Shown here one piece after another: positions 7,960-17,061 of a stretch of DNA of 58,647 nucleotides. Each line of letters starts with the position of its first letter. Position 1 is the first letter of the stretch. The notes under the pieces are model-generated. The model was given only the letters and a program-made list of their open reading frames with translations, was not told the origin of the DNA and searched no databases. The DNA comes from a virus: positions 1 to 58,647 of the IMG/VR virus record IMGVR_UViG_3300034012_002112. One strand, 5' to 3'. A program made the translations under genes and the position numbers.

Positions 7960-9213
7960 TTAGGCCGGAACCAGCTCCTTCTCCTTCTTCTTCGCTTTCT
8001 TTTTAGGAGTCACCAACGCCTCAGGCTCCAGCACAGGGTTCATCACCTCCTGGAACACCCCACTGAATTGAGCAGCGATGGTCTCCCAGTTGAACTGTTC
8101 GTCAGTGGCCCGCAGGTAACAGAGTTCGGCAACGGCATCGAGTTTCTCGCGGTCCTCGTACAGCTCGTTAAGGATCTCTGCAAGGTGTTCGGCGGAGGGG
8201 CAGGGCATCTCGCGAGCGAAGTTGGTGTCTACATCCACGTGGTCACAGCGGATGAGCTTTCCATATCCTTCGAAGATCTCCTTGCAGGACGTGTGGTTCG
8301 GCACCACCTGCGCCACACGGCAGGCCGCGTGCTCGAAGTTCACCAGACCCCAGCCTTCCCCTTTACAGGTATTGACACCCACATCGGCACACTGATAGAT
8401 GGTCTCAAGCATCTCAACTGGGACCGAAGGTGGGTTCTGGGTATTACCGGTCATGATGATGCGGCCATTGGGATCCAGACCTTGCTTGTGCATCTCACGC
8501 CCAAAAACCTGCATCACATCCCAACCCTGGTCCTTCAAGCCCATATGCAGGTAGAGCATGGCATCGGGCTTATCGACTGCAAAGCGAGCGAATGCGTCGA
8601 TGGTGATGTCGATCCGTTTGCGGAACTGGTTCCGGTTGGCGTTCATCACGATGAAGGCATCTTCCTTCAGACCCAGGTTCTTGCGTGCCTCAACCTTATC
8701 CCCAGGCTTGAACTGACCAGCCGTCACCCCATGGGGAATAACAGTGATGGGCTTCTGGATCCCACCTTTAATAAATTCGTGAGCCCCAAATTCCGTATAG
8801 GAAACGATGGCGTCCCAGTTGTTGGCGGTCTCATTGAGGCAACCAACCCAGTTATAGGAGTCCATGGGCATGTACCCCACGAACTTGAAGCCCATCTTCT
8901 GGTGCAAATCAGCAATACGTTTGTACTGCTCATTAATAATCCAGCAGTCGTTAATCGTAAATACGATGTCTGGCTTCTCAATCTCAACCACTTCCCGAAT
9001 CCGATCCTCACCAAAAGGAGCCTGCTGGAAGCGATTGGATGCTGGATAGATTTTAAATTCTTCCTGCATTGGGTCTGGATCACCGTGCCAGTTGCAGCCC
9101 AGTACAACGATTTCGTACTCGTCTTTCAGACGTTCAAGAACGTTGTGGGTGACACGTGCGAAACCAGTGGTGGCAATAATGTCACCTACCCAAAGCAGTT
9201 TAGATTTCGACAT
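7960..9213 (-). CDS. Glycosyltransferase, GT4-like (GT-B fold)
   Basis: A 417-residue protein. The N-terminus has the GT-B pattern KLLWVGDIIATTGFARVTHNV. The C-terminal donor-binding half has PITVIPHGVTAGQFKPGD, NRNQFRKRIDITIDAFARF, a YQCADVGVNTCKGEGWGLVNFEHAAC region with the E-x7-E arrangement, and a final K-rich tail. It probably moves a nucleotide-activated sugar onto a glycan, a virion protein or modified DNA. It shares the window with a second glycosyltransferase and a sugar nucleotidyltransferase at 14-17 kb. A terminator follows. Confidence 0.85.
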   Translation of the reverse strand: MSKSKLLWVGDIIATTGFARVTHNVLERLKDEYEIVVLGCNWHGDPDPMQEEFKIYPASNRFQQAPFGEDRIREVVEIEKPDIVFTINDCWIINEQYKRIADLHQKMGFKFVGYMPMDSYNWVGCLNETANNWDAIVSYTEFGAHEFIKGGIQKPITVIPHGVTAGQFKPGDKVEARKNLGLKEDAFIVMNANRNQFRKRIDITIDAFARFAVDKPDAMLYLHMGLKDQGWDVMQVFGREMHKQGLDPNGRIIMTGNTQNPPSVPVEMLETIYQCADVGVNTCKGEGWGLVNFEHAACRVAQVVPNHTSCKEIFEGYGKLIRCDHVDVDTNFAREMPCPSAEHLAEILNELYEDREKLDAVAELCYLRATDEQFNWETIAAQFSGVFQEVMNPVLEPEALVTPKKKAKKKEKELVPA

Positions 9214-9236
9214 TCAATCGAGTTATTCTCGATTAA

Positions 9237-9677
9237 CTATACAGAGTTTTTTACTTCTTCGAGCACATCGTCAATGTTACGGATTTCTCCAGCGCACATC
9301 TCCATTAGCGATTTCTGGAAGTTTGCAGCAACTGGAGTGATGGAACGTGTTAATTCCCGCTCCTCTGCAACTTGCGCCTTGAGTTTATATTTCAAAAACT
9401 CAGCTGCCTTATGGGTGTTGGTTGTATCCCCGCAGGTGTACAAATCAATGGCGGCATACCGCATCTCAGGCCAGGTATGAATCGATGCGTGGGATTCAGC
9501 CAGGAGTGCCAGTAGCGTCACACCTTGCGGCTCAAACTTCTCACCAAAGATCCGCAGAATCGTGGCCTTGGACATGAGGAGGGCAGCTTCCAGCCACTCC
9601 TCCAGCAGGTCGTAATTATCCAGGGCCTCTGCATCGCAGTCATACAGGTCCAGGATTAGGTGACGCCCATTAGACAT
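9237..9677 (-). CDS. speD: S-adenosylmethionine decarboxylase
   Basis: A 146-residue SpeD-type enzyme that makes decarboxylated SAM for spermidine synthesis. The hallmark LAESHASIHTWPE is intact: the Ser of ESH is the residue that becomes the pyruvoyl group after self-cleavage. A later Cys in DLYTCGD matches the conserved catalytic Cys. Cyanophages often carry speD as an auxiliary metabolic gene. The start was taken as MSNGRH; an ATG two codons earlier is possible. It overlaps the end of the primase-helicase gene by a few bases. Confidence 0.93.
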   Translation of the reverse strand: MSNGRHLILDLYDCDAEALDNYDLLEEWLEAALLMSKATILRIFGEKFEPQGVTLLALLAESHASIHTWPEMRYAAIDLYTCGDTTNTHKAAEFLKYKLKAQVAEERELTRSITPVAANFQKSLMEMCAGEIRNIDDVLEEVKNSV

Positions 9678-12309
9678 CTGCATTTTCTAGTTCATCTTCC
9701 ATTGTCGCATCAGCATTCACTTCTAGCGACATCCCATAGAACTCCTTGTACTTCTGTTTATCGGATGACACCTCCACAACGGACGGCCAATCCTCATATT
9801 TCGGGCTGGACTCCCGTACGGCAACGTTCACCATCCGCATGCCCCTGGTATTCCGCATGGGGAATGCGTTGATCTTGAGCTGATGCTTACAGACATCAAC
9901 AAACAGAGGTTCAAAGCGGTTCCGTGACATCACACCAACGTTGCACTGGCGGCAGAACTCGGCATAACTTGCGTACAACCACTTGTCCTGATTGGCATAG
10001 ATATGGGATGAACCCATCGGTGCATTCTTTGTGAAGCCCACAGCTGAACTCACACCTGGGTCATACACCACCTTGTGTTCCATCCAGTCCAACAGTGGGT
10101 TGGACCTGAGGTTCTGCATCTTCTCGTACTTCTGGAAGAACTTCACCCGCTTGGCGGTCTCCATCAGGTAGTTCCGCATCTCCTCCTCGCTCATGTCCAG
10201 GAGCCAGTTCACCAGCCCTGGCAGCAGAGGCGAGAACACACCCTGTGGTTCACCCTTGGAATTGAACTTAATCAGTTCCTTTTGTTCATTCGGGCCGCCC
10301 GTGAACGGACGGTCGAAAGGAATGGTGAGGCGACGACGGGCCAAACCAGAGGTGTAGTCGGTGGACTGAATAGCTTCGTTGGCCGTAATCATCACCATCC
10401 CGTGGTATTGGAATGGATCTAATGCTTCGCCCTGATACTTGCGTTCACTACGGATCCAGTCATTACCGGTGATGGCCTTCAGGCGAGAGACCGAACCACC
10501 CCAGCGGTCAGCATCCTGGAACAGCAACAGCTTCTTACCCATGTAAGCAGCTGCCTCAAAACGGTTCTTCTCCATGTTCTCGAAGTCCGTTGAGTAGGTA
10601 TTACTCTTACCCACCAGTGCGACAGCCAAGTTGGCGTAGGTGGATTTACCCGACTTACCCGGACCCACAATCTCAATGAACTTCTGGATCTCATAGCGAC
10701 CCAAGAGTGTGGCCCTAAGCCATGCCCGCAGAACTTGAGTGCGCTCCCAGCTGTCGTGCTGCGTATGCTTCAGCCACTTAACAATTTCTTCACATGTAGC
10801 AGATGGATCGTAGGGGTACGGCATCTGCTGGATCATGTGCTGCTCCTTAGTAAATGGAAGCAGCTCCCTGGTCTCGACATTCAGAACACCGTTGGTGAAC
10901 AGCAGGAATTCCGAGCCGTCATACCAGTCCTCAAAGGACAGGATCGACTGCAGCTGGCTGAACACATCGTTCATCAGGTTGGAGCTGAAGCCATTGGGGA
11001 GGAAGTCACCCAGCAGTTGCAGTTTGTGGCGGATGTCGCCCAAGATCTCAATCTTGGTCAGGGGTGACCAGAGACCACGGGCCTCCTTCTGGTACTGAAA
11101 AAACTGACCGTGGGGTTGACTGAAGAGCAGATCCCCCTTATACAGATCCAGAACAACGTCGGTAACTACGTTCGATGAAGGGTTTCGCGTCCGCTGGTCT
11201 TTGCCTGTTTTGTCTGCAGGCACCTGCTTTTGCCGTGAACTCCACAACGGTTGAGCAGCAGTGGGAGCCGTGGTTTGCTCCAGTACTTCAGGTGCCATCT
11301 GTAGATCCTCTTCTAGTTCAGCCAATAAATTTGAAACGTGTTCTAATGTCGCATCATCAACATTCATCGCACGGTGTTCCTGGGAAGGCTTCCAGCCATG
11401 CTCCTGGGCGATGTGAATAAGGGAGCCGACGCCACGGCCACCACCTTTCGAGAAGGAACGCCAACGCCTGTGGCACTCACCGTCCCTGTACTTTTCCGAC
11501 TGCTTGGACCATTCGTCCCATTGCTCCAGCAGTGATTCATCCAACGAGTGCAGCGACTGACCAATCGTGATCCAAATGTCGTAGTCATCCGTTGCTTCCG
11601 GCGGCAGTGCCCACATGGCTTCTGTCGCCAGCTTCATGTCCCGTTCAAGGGAAACCTCAGCGTTGATGGCAAAGCTGGGGCCAACGATCCGAGTACGTTC
11701 GCGAGCCGGTGTGCCTTGGCGAACATTCTTGTTGATGATGGCGTTCAGCAGCCAGTCCGGGAACTCAGGCAGCTCTGGCACCCACTCAAAACCTTGGCCT
11801 TCTGCCGTGTAGTAACCATCAGTCTCAGGGTGTAGACCCATGAGAACGCCCTGGTGCCGCTGCCACAGGATCTCCAGTTTTTCTTTATCTTCTTCTGCGT
11901 GCCAGGTGTATTTGTTCCGGACGAAGTGCTTGTGCTTCTCCCGGTCCAGGCGATACAGCTTCCGCTCACGACCGATCTTCCCGCTGAGGATGGTCAGGGT
12001 CGGAGGCAGTGCTTCCTGGAGGGGCAGGTCAGAGATGCCTTCGATGAGCGGATAAACGCTGGGGCCATCGACATCAACCCATACCAAGCCATAGGGATGG
12101 TTGTAGACCGGACCACCAAGCAGACCGATAGCCCTGCAGTTGCCAGCGACAATTTCTTCTTCGACTTCCCGTACGCTGAACGGTTTGTTCTGCCACCCGT
12201 TGACGTAGGGATCCTTCTTGGCACCCAAGGGCGTGAGGGGCCAGTCCAGAGGGATGTAGCTGAGATTGATCTCGCCTGGTCTGAGGGCTTGCTGGCTGCG
12301 GCTGGTCAT
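9670..12309 (-). CDS. Prim-Pol / SF3 primase-helicase
   Basis: An 879-residue replication protein. Residues 1-190 look like a Prim-Pol domain: VWVDVDG (77-82), SGKIGR (109-114) and an LEILWQRHQGVLMG element (146-158). Residues 240-305 fit a PriCT-type linker domain (DIWITIGQSLHSL, WRSFSKGG). Residues 390-700 are a D5/SF3 helicase: Walker A GPGKSGKST (549-557), Walker B LLLFQDAD, sensor MVMITANE, arginine finger SGLARRRLTIPF. It should prime and unwind DNA at the phage fork. The start overlaps the upstream stop (ATGA). Confidence 0.9.
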   Translation of the reverse strand: MTSRSQQALRPGEINLSYIPLDWPLTPLGAKKDPYVNGWQNKPFSVREVEEEIVAGNCRAIGLLGGPVYNHPYGLVWVDVDGPSVYPLIEGISDLPLQEALPPTLTILSGKIGRERKLYRLDREKHKHFVRNKYTWHAEEDKEKLEILWQRHQGVLMGLHPETDGYYTAEGQGFEWVPELPEFPDWLLNAIINKNVRQGTPARERTRIVGPSFAINAEVSLERDMKLATEAMWALPPEATDDYDIWITIGQSLHSLDESLLEQWDEWSKQSEKYRDGECHRRWRSFSKGGGRGVGSLIHIAQEHGWKPSQEHRAMNVDDATLEHVSNLLAELEEDLQMAPEVLEQTTAPTAAQPLWSSRQKQVPADKTGKDQRTRNPSSNVVTDVVLDLYKGDLLFSQPHGQFFQYQKEARGLWSPLTKIEILGDIRHKLQLLGDFLPNGFSSNLMNDVFSQLQSILSFEDWYDGSEFLLFTNGVLNVETRELLPFTKEQHMIQQMPYPYDPSATCEEIVKWLKHTQHDSWERTQVLRAWLRATLLGRYEIQKFIEIVGPGKSGKSTYANLAVALVGKSNTYSTDFENMEKNRFEAAAYMGKKLLLFQDADRWGGSVSRLKAITGNDWIRSERKYQGEALDPFQYHGMVMITANEAIQSTDYTSGLARRRLTIPFDRPFTGGPNEQKELIKFNSKGEPQGVFSPLLPGLVNWLLDMSEEEMRNYLMETAKRVKFFQKYEKMQNLRSNPLLDWMEHKVVYDPGVSSAVGFTKNAPMGSSHIYANQDKWLYASYAEFCRQCNVGVMSRNRFEPLFVDVCKHQLKINAFPMRNTRGMRMVNVAVRESSPKYEDWPSVVEVSSDKQKYKEFYGMSLEVNADATMEDELENADV

Positions 12310-12491
12310 GCTCGGCTATCTTCCTTAAGTTCTACTTTAAAGTTCCGATCAGGGAACGAAGCATCTTTCACCAGATAAAACGCATGAAGATGCATGAGGG
12401 AGGGCAGATAAAAACAATCCCCATCCACCGCATTGCTCATGCGGCACTGAAGAGTATTTATCCACTCTCCCAGGGAAATATAAATTTCCAT
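12306..12491 (-). CDS. Small hypothetical protein (61 aa)
   Basis: Starts MEIYISLGEWINTLQCRMSN and ends in an ATGA overlap with the primase-helicase start, which supports it as a real coupled gene. It includes YLPSLMHLHAFYLVKDASF, mixed hydrophobic and aromatic, with no clear membrane segment. There is no strong Shine-Dalgarno site. Family unknown. It sits between the nuclease group and the helicase, so a replication accessory role is possible. Confidence 0.55.
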   Translation of the reverse strand: MEIYISLGEWINTLQCRMSNAVDGDCFYLPSLMHLHAFYLVKDASFPDRNFKVELKEDSRA

Positions 12492-12561
12492 CTGGGGTGG
12501 AGCTGAGTGTTTTCTTATCCTACGGCGACCAATCCGTGGGAACCCTTACAGCTTTCTGAAA

Positions 12562-12723
12562 TCACTTAGACTCATTGGACTCATCCATAGCCTTGAATTC
12601 ATCCAGTATCCGGCTGTAGATATCAACTGGATTCTCACCTGTCTTAACTGCGCATGAAGTTGCGACAGACCATGCTGTCCTCTTGCGCCGTTCCTCAGGG
12701 CTGTCTGGATTCCACTCAGGCAT
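12562..12723 (-). CDS. Small hypothetical protein (53 aa)
   Basis: A 53-residue ORF beginning MPEWNPDSPEERRKRTAWSV. The ATG overlaps the TGA of the exonuclease gene (TGATG), so it is translated by termination-reinitiation. The protein is charged and probably helical, with a CAVKTGENPVDIYSRILDEF segment. Similar short proteins follow nucleases in other phages, but I cannot name a family. Confidence 0.65.
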   Translation of the reverse strand: MPEWNPDSPEERRKRTAWSVATSCAVKTGENPVDIYSRILDEFKAMDESNESK

Positions 12724-13598
12724 CAGATCAAGTCCGGATCGTAGACACCGCAGTTCTCAACCTGGGCGTAATACTCTGCAACAATCTTGTACCAGTCCTC
12801 ATGCAGAATATCGAGATACCGCCTGGAGATCTTGAACACCTGAGTGCGGACAGGAGTTGAAACCAAGATTGCCGCCTGCTGCACCTTGATACCTAAGGTC
12901 TGCTGGATGGCGATGTCATAGGCCGCCAGCTGCTTACAGGTCTTCTTGAACTTCATGTGACCGCCCAAGAGATCCCGCCATTCCGGCGACCCCTTATCCA
13001 GGTCCTTAGGCCACTTGCGACTATAAGGTTTGACGCTGGTTTTCAAGTCAGCCAGAGTGAGCTTGTTATTAGCCACAGCAATAATGTCGGGAGCACCAGC
13101 CCAACTTCGCCCGTCGTTATCGCAACCCCACACGCGAGCAACGTCATCAGCACCGATAGTAAAGTTAAACTTTTCAAGAACAGGAGATTCCGCCCACAGG
13201 ACCTCTTGAAATTGATCAAGGATCGAAGGCATGCCCGCCCAAAAGTCCTTGTAGTCATCAGCGATCTCCGGAGTTTTGTTTCCTTTTAGGTACTGCTCCA
13301 TCCCGTAGTGTATGGCAGTCCCCCGTTCAGCAGCTGCTTCTTTCACGCCAGGGTTAGCTTTCGACCACATCTCCAGCTTCCGCTTGTTTGCTTCGGAAGC
13401 AGTTTCGCTGATGATTGTAGTTACGGACGGCGCAGGTCCAGTGGGTAACGGAGTTGTATAGTGACGTTTTCCGTTAAGCGTAATTCTGGCTGCGGTCCTG
13501 TTTAGGTCCCGCATCTTCTCTGGTTGCTCATCCTTGGCCCGGATCCAAGGATCAGATGAATTAATTTTAGCAACCATCGACGGTTTTGTATATTGCAA
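12723..13598 (-). CDS. RecB-like PD-(D/E)XK exonuclease
   Basis: A 291-residue nuclease. Motifs in order: ERGTAIHYGMEQYL (the His/Glu motif of RecB-type nucleases), WAGAPDIIAVANN, LTLADLKTS (the D and E/D-x-K core as APD...DLKTS) and QLAAYDIAI (the Q-x-x-x-Y helix). It probably degrades or resects DNA for recombination-dependent replication or host DNA breakdown. A second Met at residue 8 is an alternative start. It is the first gene of the leftward group and lies back to back with the plus-strand Hli group. Confidence 0.85.
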   Translation of the reverse strand: MQYTKPSMVAKINSSDPWIRAKDEQPEKMRDLNRTAARITLNGKRHYTTPLPTGPAPSVTTIISETASEANKRKLEMWSKANPGVKEAAAERGTAIHYGMEQYLKGNKTPEIADDYKDFWAGMPSILDQFQEVLWAESPVLEKFNFTIGADDVARVWGCDNDGRSWAGAPDIIAVANNKLTLADLKTSVKPYSRKWPKDLDKGSPEWRDLLGGHMKFKKTCKQLAAYDIAIQQTLGIKVQQAAILVSTPVRTQVFKISRRYLDILHEDWYKIVAEYYAQVENCGVYDPDLI

Positions 13599-13629
13599 CT
13601 AAGCTATCGCATATAGCAACGGACTGCAC

Positions 13630-13734
13630 ATGAAGGACTTTACGTATGCAATCCTGACGATTTTGGGCGCTATTCTAGTAGTCGTAGGTATTGATGCCTA
13701 CGTCTTCTTCCATGAAGTAGCCTCCCGTCAATGA
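13630..13734 (+). CDS. Single-pass membrane mini-protein (34 aa)
   Basis: The ORF reads MKDFTYAILTILGAILVVVG followed by IDAYVFFHEVASRQ. Residues 5-27 form one strong transmembrane helix. Its TGA overlaps the ATG of the hli gene (ATGA), so both are translated together. The size and topology match the small photosystem subunits (Psb/Psa class), although the sequence matches none that I recognise. It may be a partner of the neighbouring Hli protein in thylakoids (inference). Confidence 0.65.
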   Translation: MKDFTYAILTILGAILVVVGIDAYVFFHEVASRQ

Positions 13735-14000
13735 ACAAGTTCATCCTCGGCGTTCAGGGATACATCTCCTGCTTCGGCTGGATCCTCCAAGCCATCTGCC
13801 AATACATCCTGGAAGAATGCCCTGACTTAAAATTCTGGAAGGGCCATACAAACTTTGACGATCACATCTGGTACGCCGAGCGGGTGAACGGACGTATTGC
13901 GATGGTGGTCCTAACGGTTGTATTGCTGTATGAATTCACAACGCATACCAGTATTTGGAGTCTGATCGATGGCATCCAACATCACACGGTTCTACCTTGA
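13731..14000 (+). CDS. hli: High-light-inducible chlorophyll-binding protein
   Basis: An 89-residue protein with the Hli/CAB motif at residues 49-62: AERVNGRIAMVVLTVV. Glu50, Asn53 and Arg55 fit the chlorophyll-binding ExxNGRxAM pattern. The usual Gly after AM is replaced by Val. The protein has a 48-residue N-terminal extension with a hydrophobic, Cys-containing segment (residues 10-30), unlike short phage Hli proteins. Hli proteins protect photosystem assembly during infection in high light. It is translationally coupled to the upstream membrane peptide and overlaps the next gene. Confidence 0.85.
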   Translation: MNKFILGVQGYISCFGWILQAICQYILEECPDLKFWKGHTNFDDHIWYAERVNGRIAMVVLTVVLLYEFTTHTSIWSLIDGIQHHTVLP

Positions 14001-14130
14001 CTTTGATGAGGAGTGCAGGACCGGTTGCCTGAATGGCAAAGTGTTTGAAGATGTTGAAACAATAGAAGCCGACGAGTTTGAGAAGCGTTTACAAGCAGAA
14101 GAAATCTCTTATATTCGGGTAGATCTGTAA
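13969..14130 (+). CDS. Small acidic hypothetical protein (53 aa)
   Basis: Starts MASNITRFYLDFDEECRTGC and overlaps the end of the hli gene by 32 bases in another frame. It is acidic, with two Cys near the N-terminus and an EDVETIEADEFEKRLQ helix. Function unknown. It ends eight bases before the next glycosyltransferase gene, so it is part of the same transcript. Confidence 0.6.
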   Translation: MASNITRFYLDFDEECRTGCLNGKVFEDVETIEADEFEKRLQAEEISYIRVDL

Positions 14131-14137
14131 ACCATTC

Positions 14138-15694
14138 ATGACTGGCAAGCGCATCGCAGTGCTCACACTGTGGCGAGATAACAGTGACAACATTGGTCAC
14201 GCGCTTGCCCAGTACGAATGGATGGAAGACGAGCTGATCCCCAGGGGATACCGTTTCATCTACGCCTTCCTGGAGAACGATTCCAAAGATATGACGGCAG
14301 GAATCCTGCTGCGTTGGATGGAAGATCGCAAGGGATTTTTGACTTCCGAGAAGACTGGATCCCGTAAGTGGGGCAGTGTTCAGTCGACCGAACGTACCAA
14401 GTGGCTGGCCCGATACCGCAATATTTGCCTGAGTTCCCTTGACTTCTGGGCTTTTGATTACCTACTGGTTGTCGATAGTGACGTTCATTACCGTCCTGAT
14501 CTCGTTGAGACGATGGTCATGGAGATGGAGAACGATCCAGGCCTGGGGATGATCACACCTAATACGGTACAGGACGTTACGGATGCGATTGGTGACACCG
14601 GACTTCCCTCTTATTACGACAGCTGGGCACTGATCGACCTGGAAGGAAACCAGGGGATGACGTTTGCCGCCAACCCATTCCTCGATCCAGATGATCGGCG
14701 CAACTGGGAAGATAACTTTCCCATCGAAGTCAAGAGCGCCTTTGGTTCGATTGCCATGATCCGTGGCTCCATTCTGGAGGAGCATGACATTGCATGGGAT
14801 GGTGAAAAGGGTTGTGAGCACTGGGGCTTATGCCAAGGAATCCGTGATGCCGGTTACGCCATCATCGTGGAACCTGAGCTTCACGCTGAGATCAAACACA
14901 AGGAGGAAGTGGTCCCCCACCCAGATGTGGTTGCATTCCACAAGGATCGGCTCCGGCAATACACGGTTAACATCATCCGTGGCCCTGAAGTGCCTAAGGA
15001 TTTCACCATTACTTTTGGTATCTGCACCGGCTATACCAATGCCGAGCACCTGATCAAGTGCGTTGAATCCATCCGCAACCAAGCCAAGGATCTCGACGAC
15101 TACCAGATCTTGGTCATTGGCCCAGAAGCACCCGACGCCATTGTTGAGGAGCTGGACCACCCCGACATCGAGTTCATCACTTTCGATGAATCGGTGCGTC
15201 CAATGTGGATCACCAAGAAGAAAAACATCCTGGCGCAGAAGGCAGACTTTGATCGCCTGTGCCTGATGCATGATTACATGTGGCTGACCCCCAACTGGGC
15301 CAAGAAATTGTCGGAGTTTGAATACCACAACTACTGGAATGTACTTGCGTTCCCGCAACAACGGGCAGACGGCGGTAGGTTCTGGTACGACTGGAGTGGA
15401 TTCCGTGGTCCCCGTGAGTTGGATGATCGCCAGTTCTATGACTACAAAGATTGGGATCACAATGATGAGGTGTATATCTCAGGCAACATCCTTTGCGTGC
15501 ACCGTGGCCTGTTGATTGAGCACCCCTTCGACGAAAGCCTGGGGCACATGGATGAAGAAGATCTGGAATGGAGTCGTCGCGTTGCTCCTTACGCTCACTT
15601 CAAGTGTGTATATAACTCACTCGTGTGTCACCAAAAAGAACACCGCGATCAAGCATTCTTTGATACCGTGGATTCAACTAAGGGTGCGTCATGA
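14138..15694 (+). CDS. Two-domain glycosyltransferase (GT-A type)
   Basis: A 518-residue protein with two GT-A-like halves. The first (1-280) has KRIAVLTLWRDNSDNI and FDYLLVVDSDVHYRPDLVE, where DSD is the metal- and nucleotide-binding motif. The second (285-510) begins FTITFGICTGYTNAEHLIKC and carries RLCLMHDYMWLTP (D-x-D-like HDY) and a Glu/Asp-rich MDEEDLEWSRRV end as in family-2 enzymes. It could build two linkages of one glycan. It is coupled to the next gene by an ATGA overlap. Confidence 0.78.
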   Translation: MTGKRIAVLTLWRDNSDNIGHALAQYEWMEDELIPRGYRFIYAFLENDSKDMTAGILLRWMEDRKGFLTSEKTGSRKWGSVQSTERTKWLARYRNICLSSLDFWAFDYLLVVDSDVHYRPDLVETMVMEMENDPGLGMITPNTVQDVTDAIGDTGLPSYYDSWALIDLEGNQGMTFAANPFLDPDDRRNWEDNFPIEVKSAFGSIAMIRGSILEEHDIAWDGEKGCEHWGLCQGIRDAGYAIIVEPELHAEIKHKEEVVPHPDVVAFHKDRLRQYTVNIIRGPEVPKDFTITFGICTGYTNAEHLIKCVESIRNQAKDLDDYQILVIGPEAPDAIVEELDHPDIEFITFDESVRPMWITKKKNILAQKADFDRLCLMHDYMWLTPNWAKKLSEFEYHNYWNVLAFPQQRADGGRFWYDWSGFRGPRELDDRQFYDYKDWDHNDEVYISGNILCVHRGLLIEHPFDESLGHMDEEDLEWSRRVAPYAHFKCVYNSLVCHQKEHRDQAFFDTVDSTKGAS

Positions 15695-17061
15695 ATAAAC
15701 TCATCTGCTTTGATCTTGATGGAGTCCTGGTCGACAGTAAGGACATCCACTTTCAGGCATTGAATGAAGCCCTGGCTGAGATTGACCCGAAGTATGTGAT
15801 CACCCGTGAGGAACACCTCAAGACATACGACGGCCTATCTACCAGTGTGAAGCTGGACCTACTGACCAAGAACAAGGGACTGCCAACCCAGTACCACCAA
15901 AAGGTCTGGGACATCAAACAACGATTGACAACGGACTATTTCAACGAGTTTGAAATGGATCCGCAGTTGATTGAGCTGTTGGTTCACATCAAGTGCCAAG
16001 GCATCAAGGTGGCGGTGGCATCCAACTGCATTCGTAAATCTGTACAGAATGCGTTGTACTCCCTACACCTCTTCCCGTTCATCGATTATTTCGTCAGTGC
16101 AGATGAGGTGACACGCAAGAAGCCATCACCTGATTTGTATTGGGAGTGCATGATCCATTGCAATGCAACTCCTTCTAACACGGTGGTGTTTGAAGATTCA
16201 CATGTCGGCCAGCAAGCTGCCCTGGACTCTGGCGCCCATGTGATCTGCGTTAAGAACCGCCTGGATCTAACTGCCGAAAAGATTCAGAAAGGTATTAACA
16301 TTCTCACAGAAGAAGTCATCGTTAAACCTAAACCGCACATGGAAGATCTCAACGTACTGATCCCAATGGCAGGCCGTGGGTCTCGGTTTGCTGCAGCCGG
16401 TTATACGTTCCCCAAACCGTTGATTGATGTGCGTGGCAAACCCATGATCCAGTGGGTGGTTGAAAACGTAGGGATCAAAGCGAACTATACGTTCATTGCA
16501 CAGCAGGAACACATTGATCAATACAGTCTGCCCAGCCTTCTCAATCTGATCTCCCCTGGTTCTAATGTGGTTTCAGTCGATGGTGTTACCGAAGGTGCGG
16601 CGTGCACTGCACTACTGGCCCGCGATCTGATTGACAATGACAAGCCCCTGCTAATCCTTAACAGCGACCAATACCTGGAGTGGGATCCAATCCACAGCCT
16701 GTACCAGCTGGAAAACAGCAAGGCCGATGGTGCGATCTTCACTTTCTATAGCACCCACCCGAAGTGGAGCTACGTCAAGCGTGAGCCTGGTACAACCAAC
16801 ATCGTTGAGGTAGCGGAGAAGAAGCCAATCAGTCACGATGCCACCTGCGGTGTGTATTGGTGGCGCAAGGGATCTGACTTTGTCAAGTACGTAGATCAGA
16901 TGATTGCAGCTGACGATAGAACCCTTGGTGAGTTTTATATTTGCCCTGCTTACAACTATGCCATCAACGATGGTAAAAAAATTTCTGCAGTCCCAGTTCG
17001 GGCCATGCACGGGCTTGGTACCCCAGAAGATCTTGACATTTTTTTGAAGGAGTTTGCCTGA
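15691..17061 (+). CDS. HAD phosphatase fused to sugar nucleotidyltransferase
   Basis: A 456-residue fusion. Residues 1-205 are a HAD hydrolase: FDLDGVLVDS (Asp8, Asp10), VAVASNC, RKKPSPDLYW (Lys144 region) and VVFEDSHVG (Glu168-Asp169). Residues 218-456 are an NTP-transferase: NVLIPMAGRGSRFAAAGYTF, PKPLIDVRGKPMI and LILNSDQYLEW (the SDQ metal site). It may dephosphorylate one sugar phosphate and activate another as a nucleotide sugar for the adjacent glycosyltransferase. The substrate cannot be read from sequence. Both ends overlap neighbouring genes. Confidence 0.85.
   Translation: MNKLICFDLDGVLVDSKDIHFQALNEALAEIDPKYVITREEHLKTYDGLSTSVKLDLLTKNKGLPTQYHQKVWDIKQRLTTDYFNEFEMDPQLIELLVHIKCQGIKVAVASNCIRKSVQNALYSLHLFPFIDYFVSADEVTRKKPSPDLYWECMIHCNATPSNTVVFEDSHVGQQAALDSGAHVICVKNRLDLTAEKIQKGINILTEEVIVKPKPHMEDLNVLIPMAGRGSRFAAAGYTFPKPLIDVRGKPMIQWVVENVGIKANYTFIAQQEHIDQYSLPSLLNLISPGSNVVSVDGVTEGAACTALLARDLIDNDKPLLILNSDQYLEWDPIHSLYQLENSKADGAIFTFYSTHPKWSYVKREPGTTNIVEVAEKKPISHDATCGVYWWRKGSDFVKYVDQMIAADDRTLGEFYICPAYNYAINDGKKISAVPVRAMHGLGTPEDLDIFLKEFA

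Noticed and set aside
7879-9480. A 533-codon open frame on the plus strand opposite the glycosyltransferase and speD
   Set aside because: It runs antisense to two genes with complete catalytic motifs, and its translation is a mirror-type composition (His/Leu/Val-rich) without any domain. It is a shadow of codon bias.
14462-15460. Long minus-strand open frames opposite the two-domain glycosyltransferase
   Set aside because: Antisense to a gene with clear motifs; the translations lack any domain and have no start signals.
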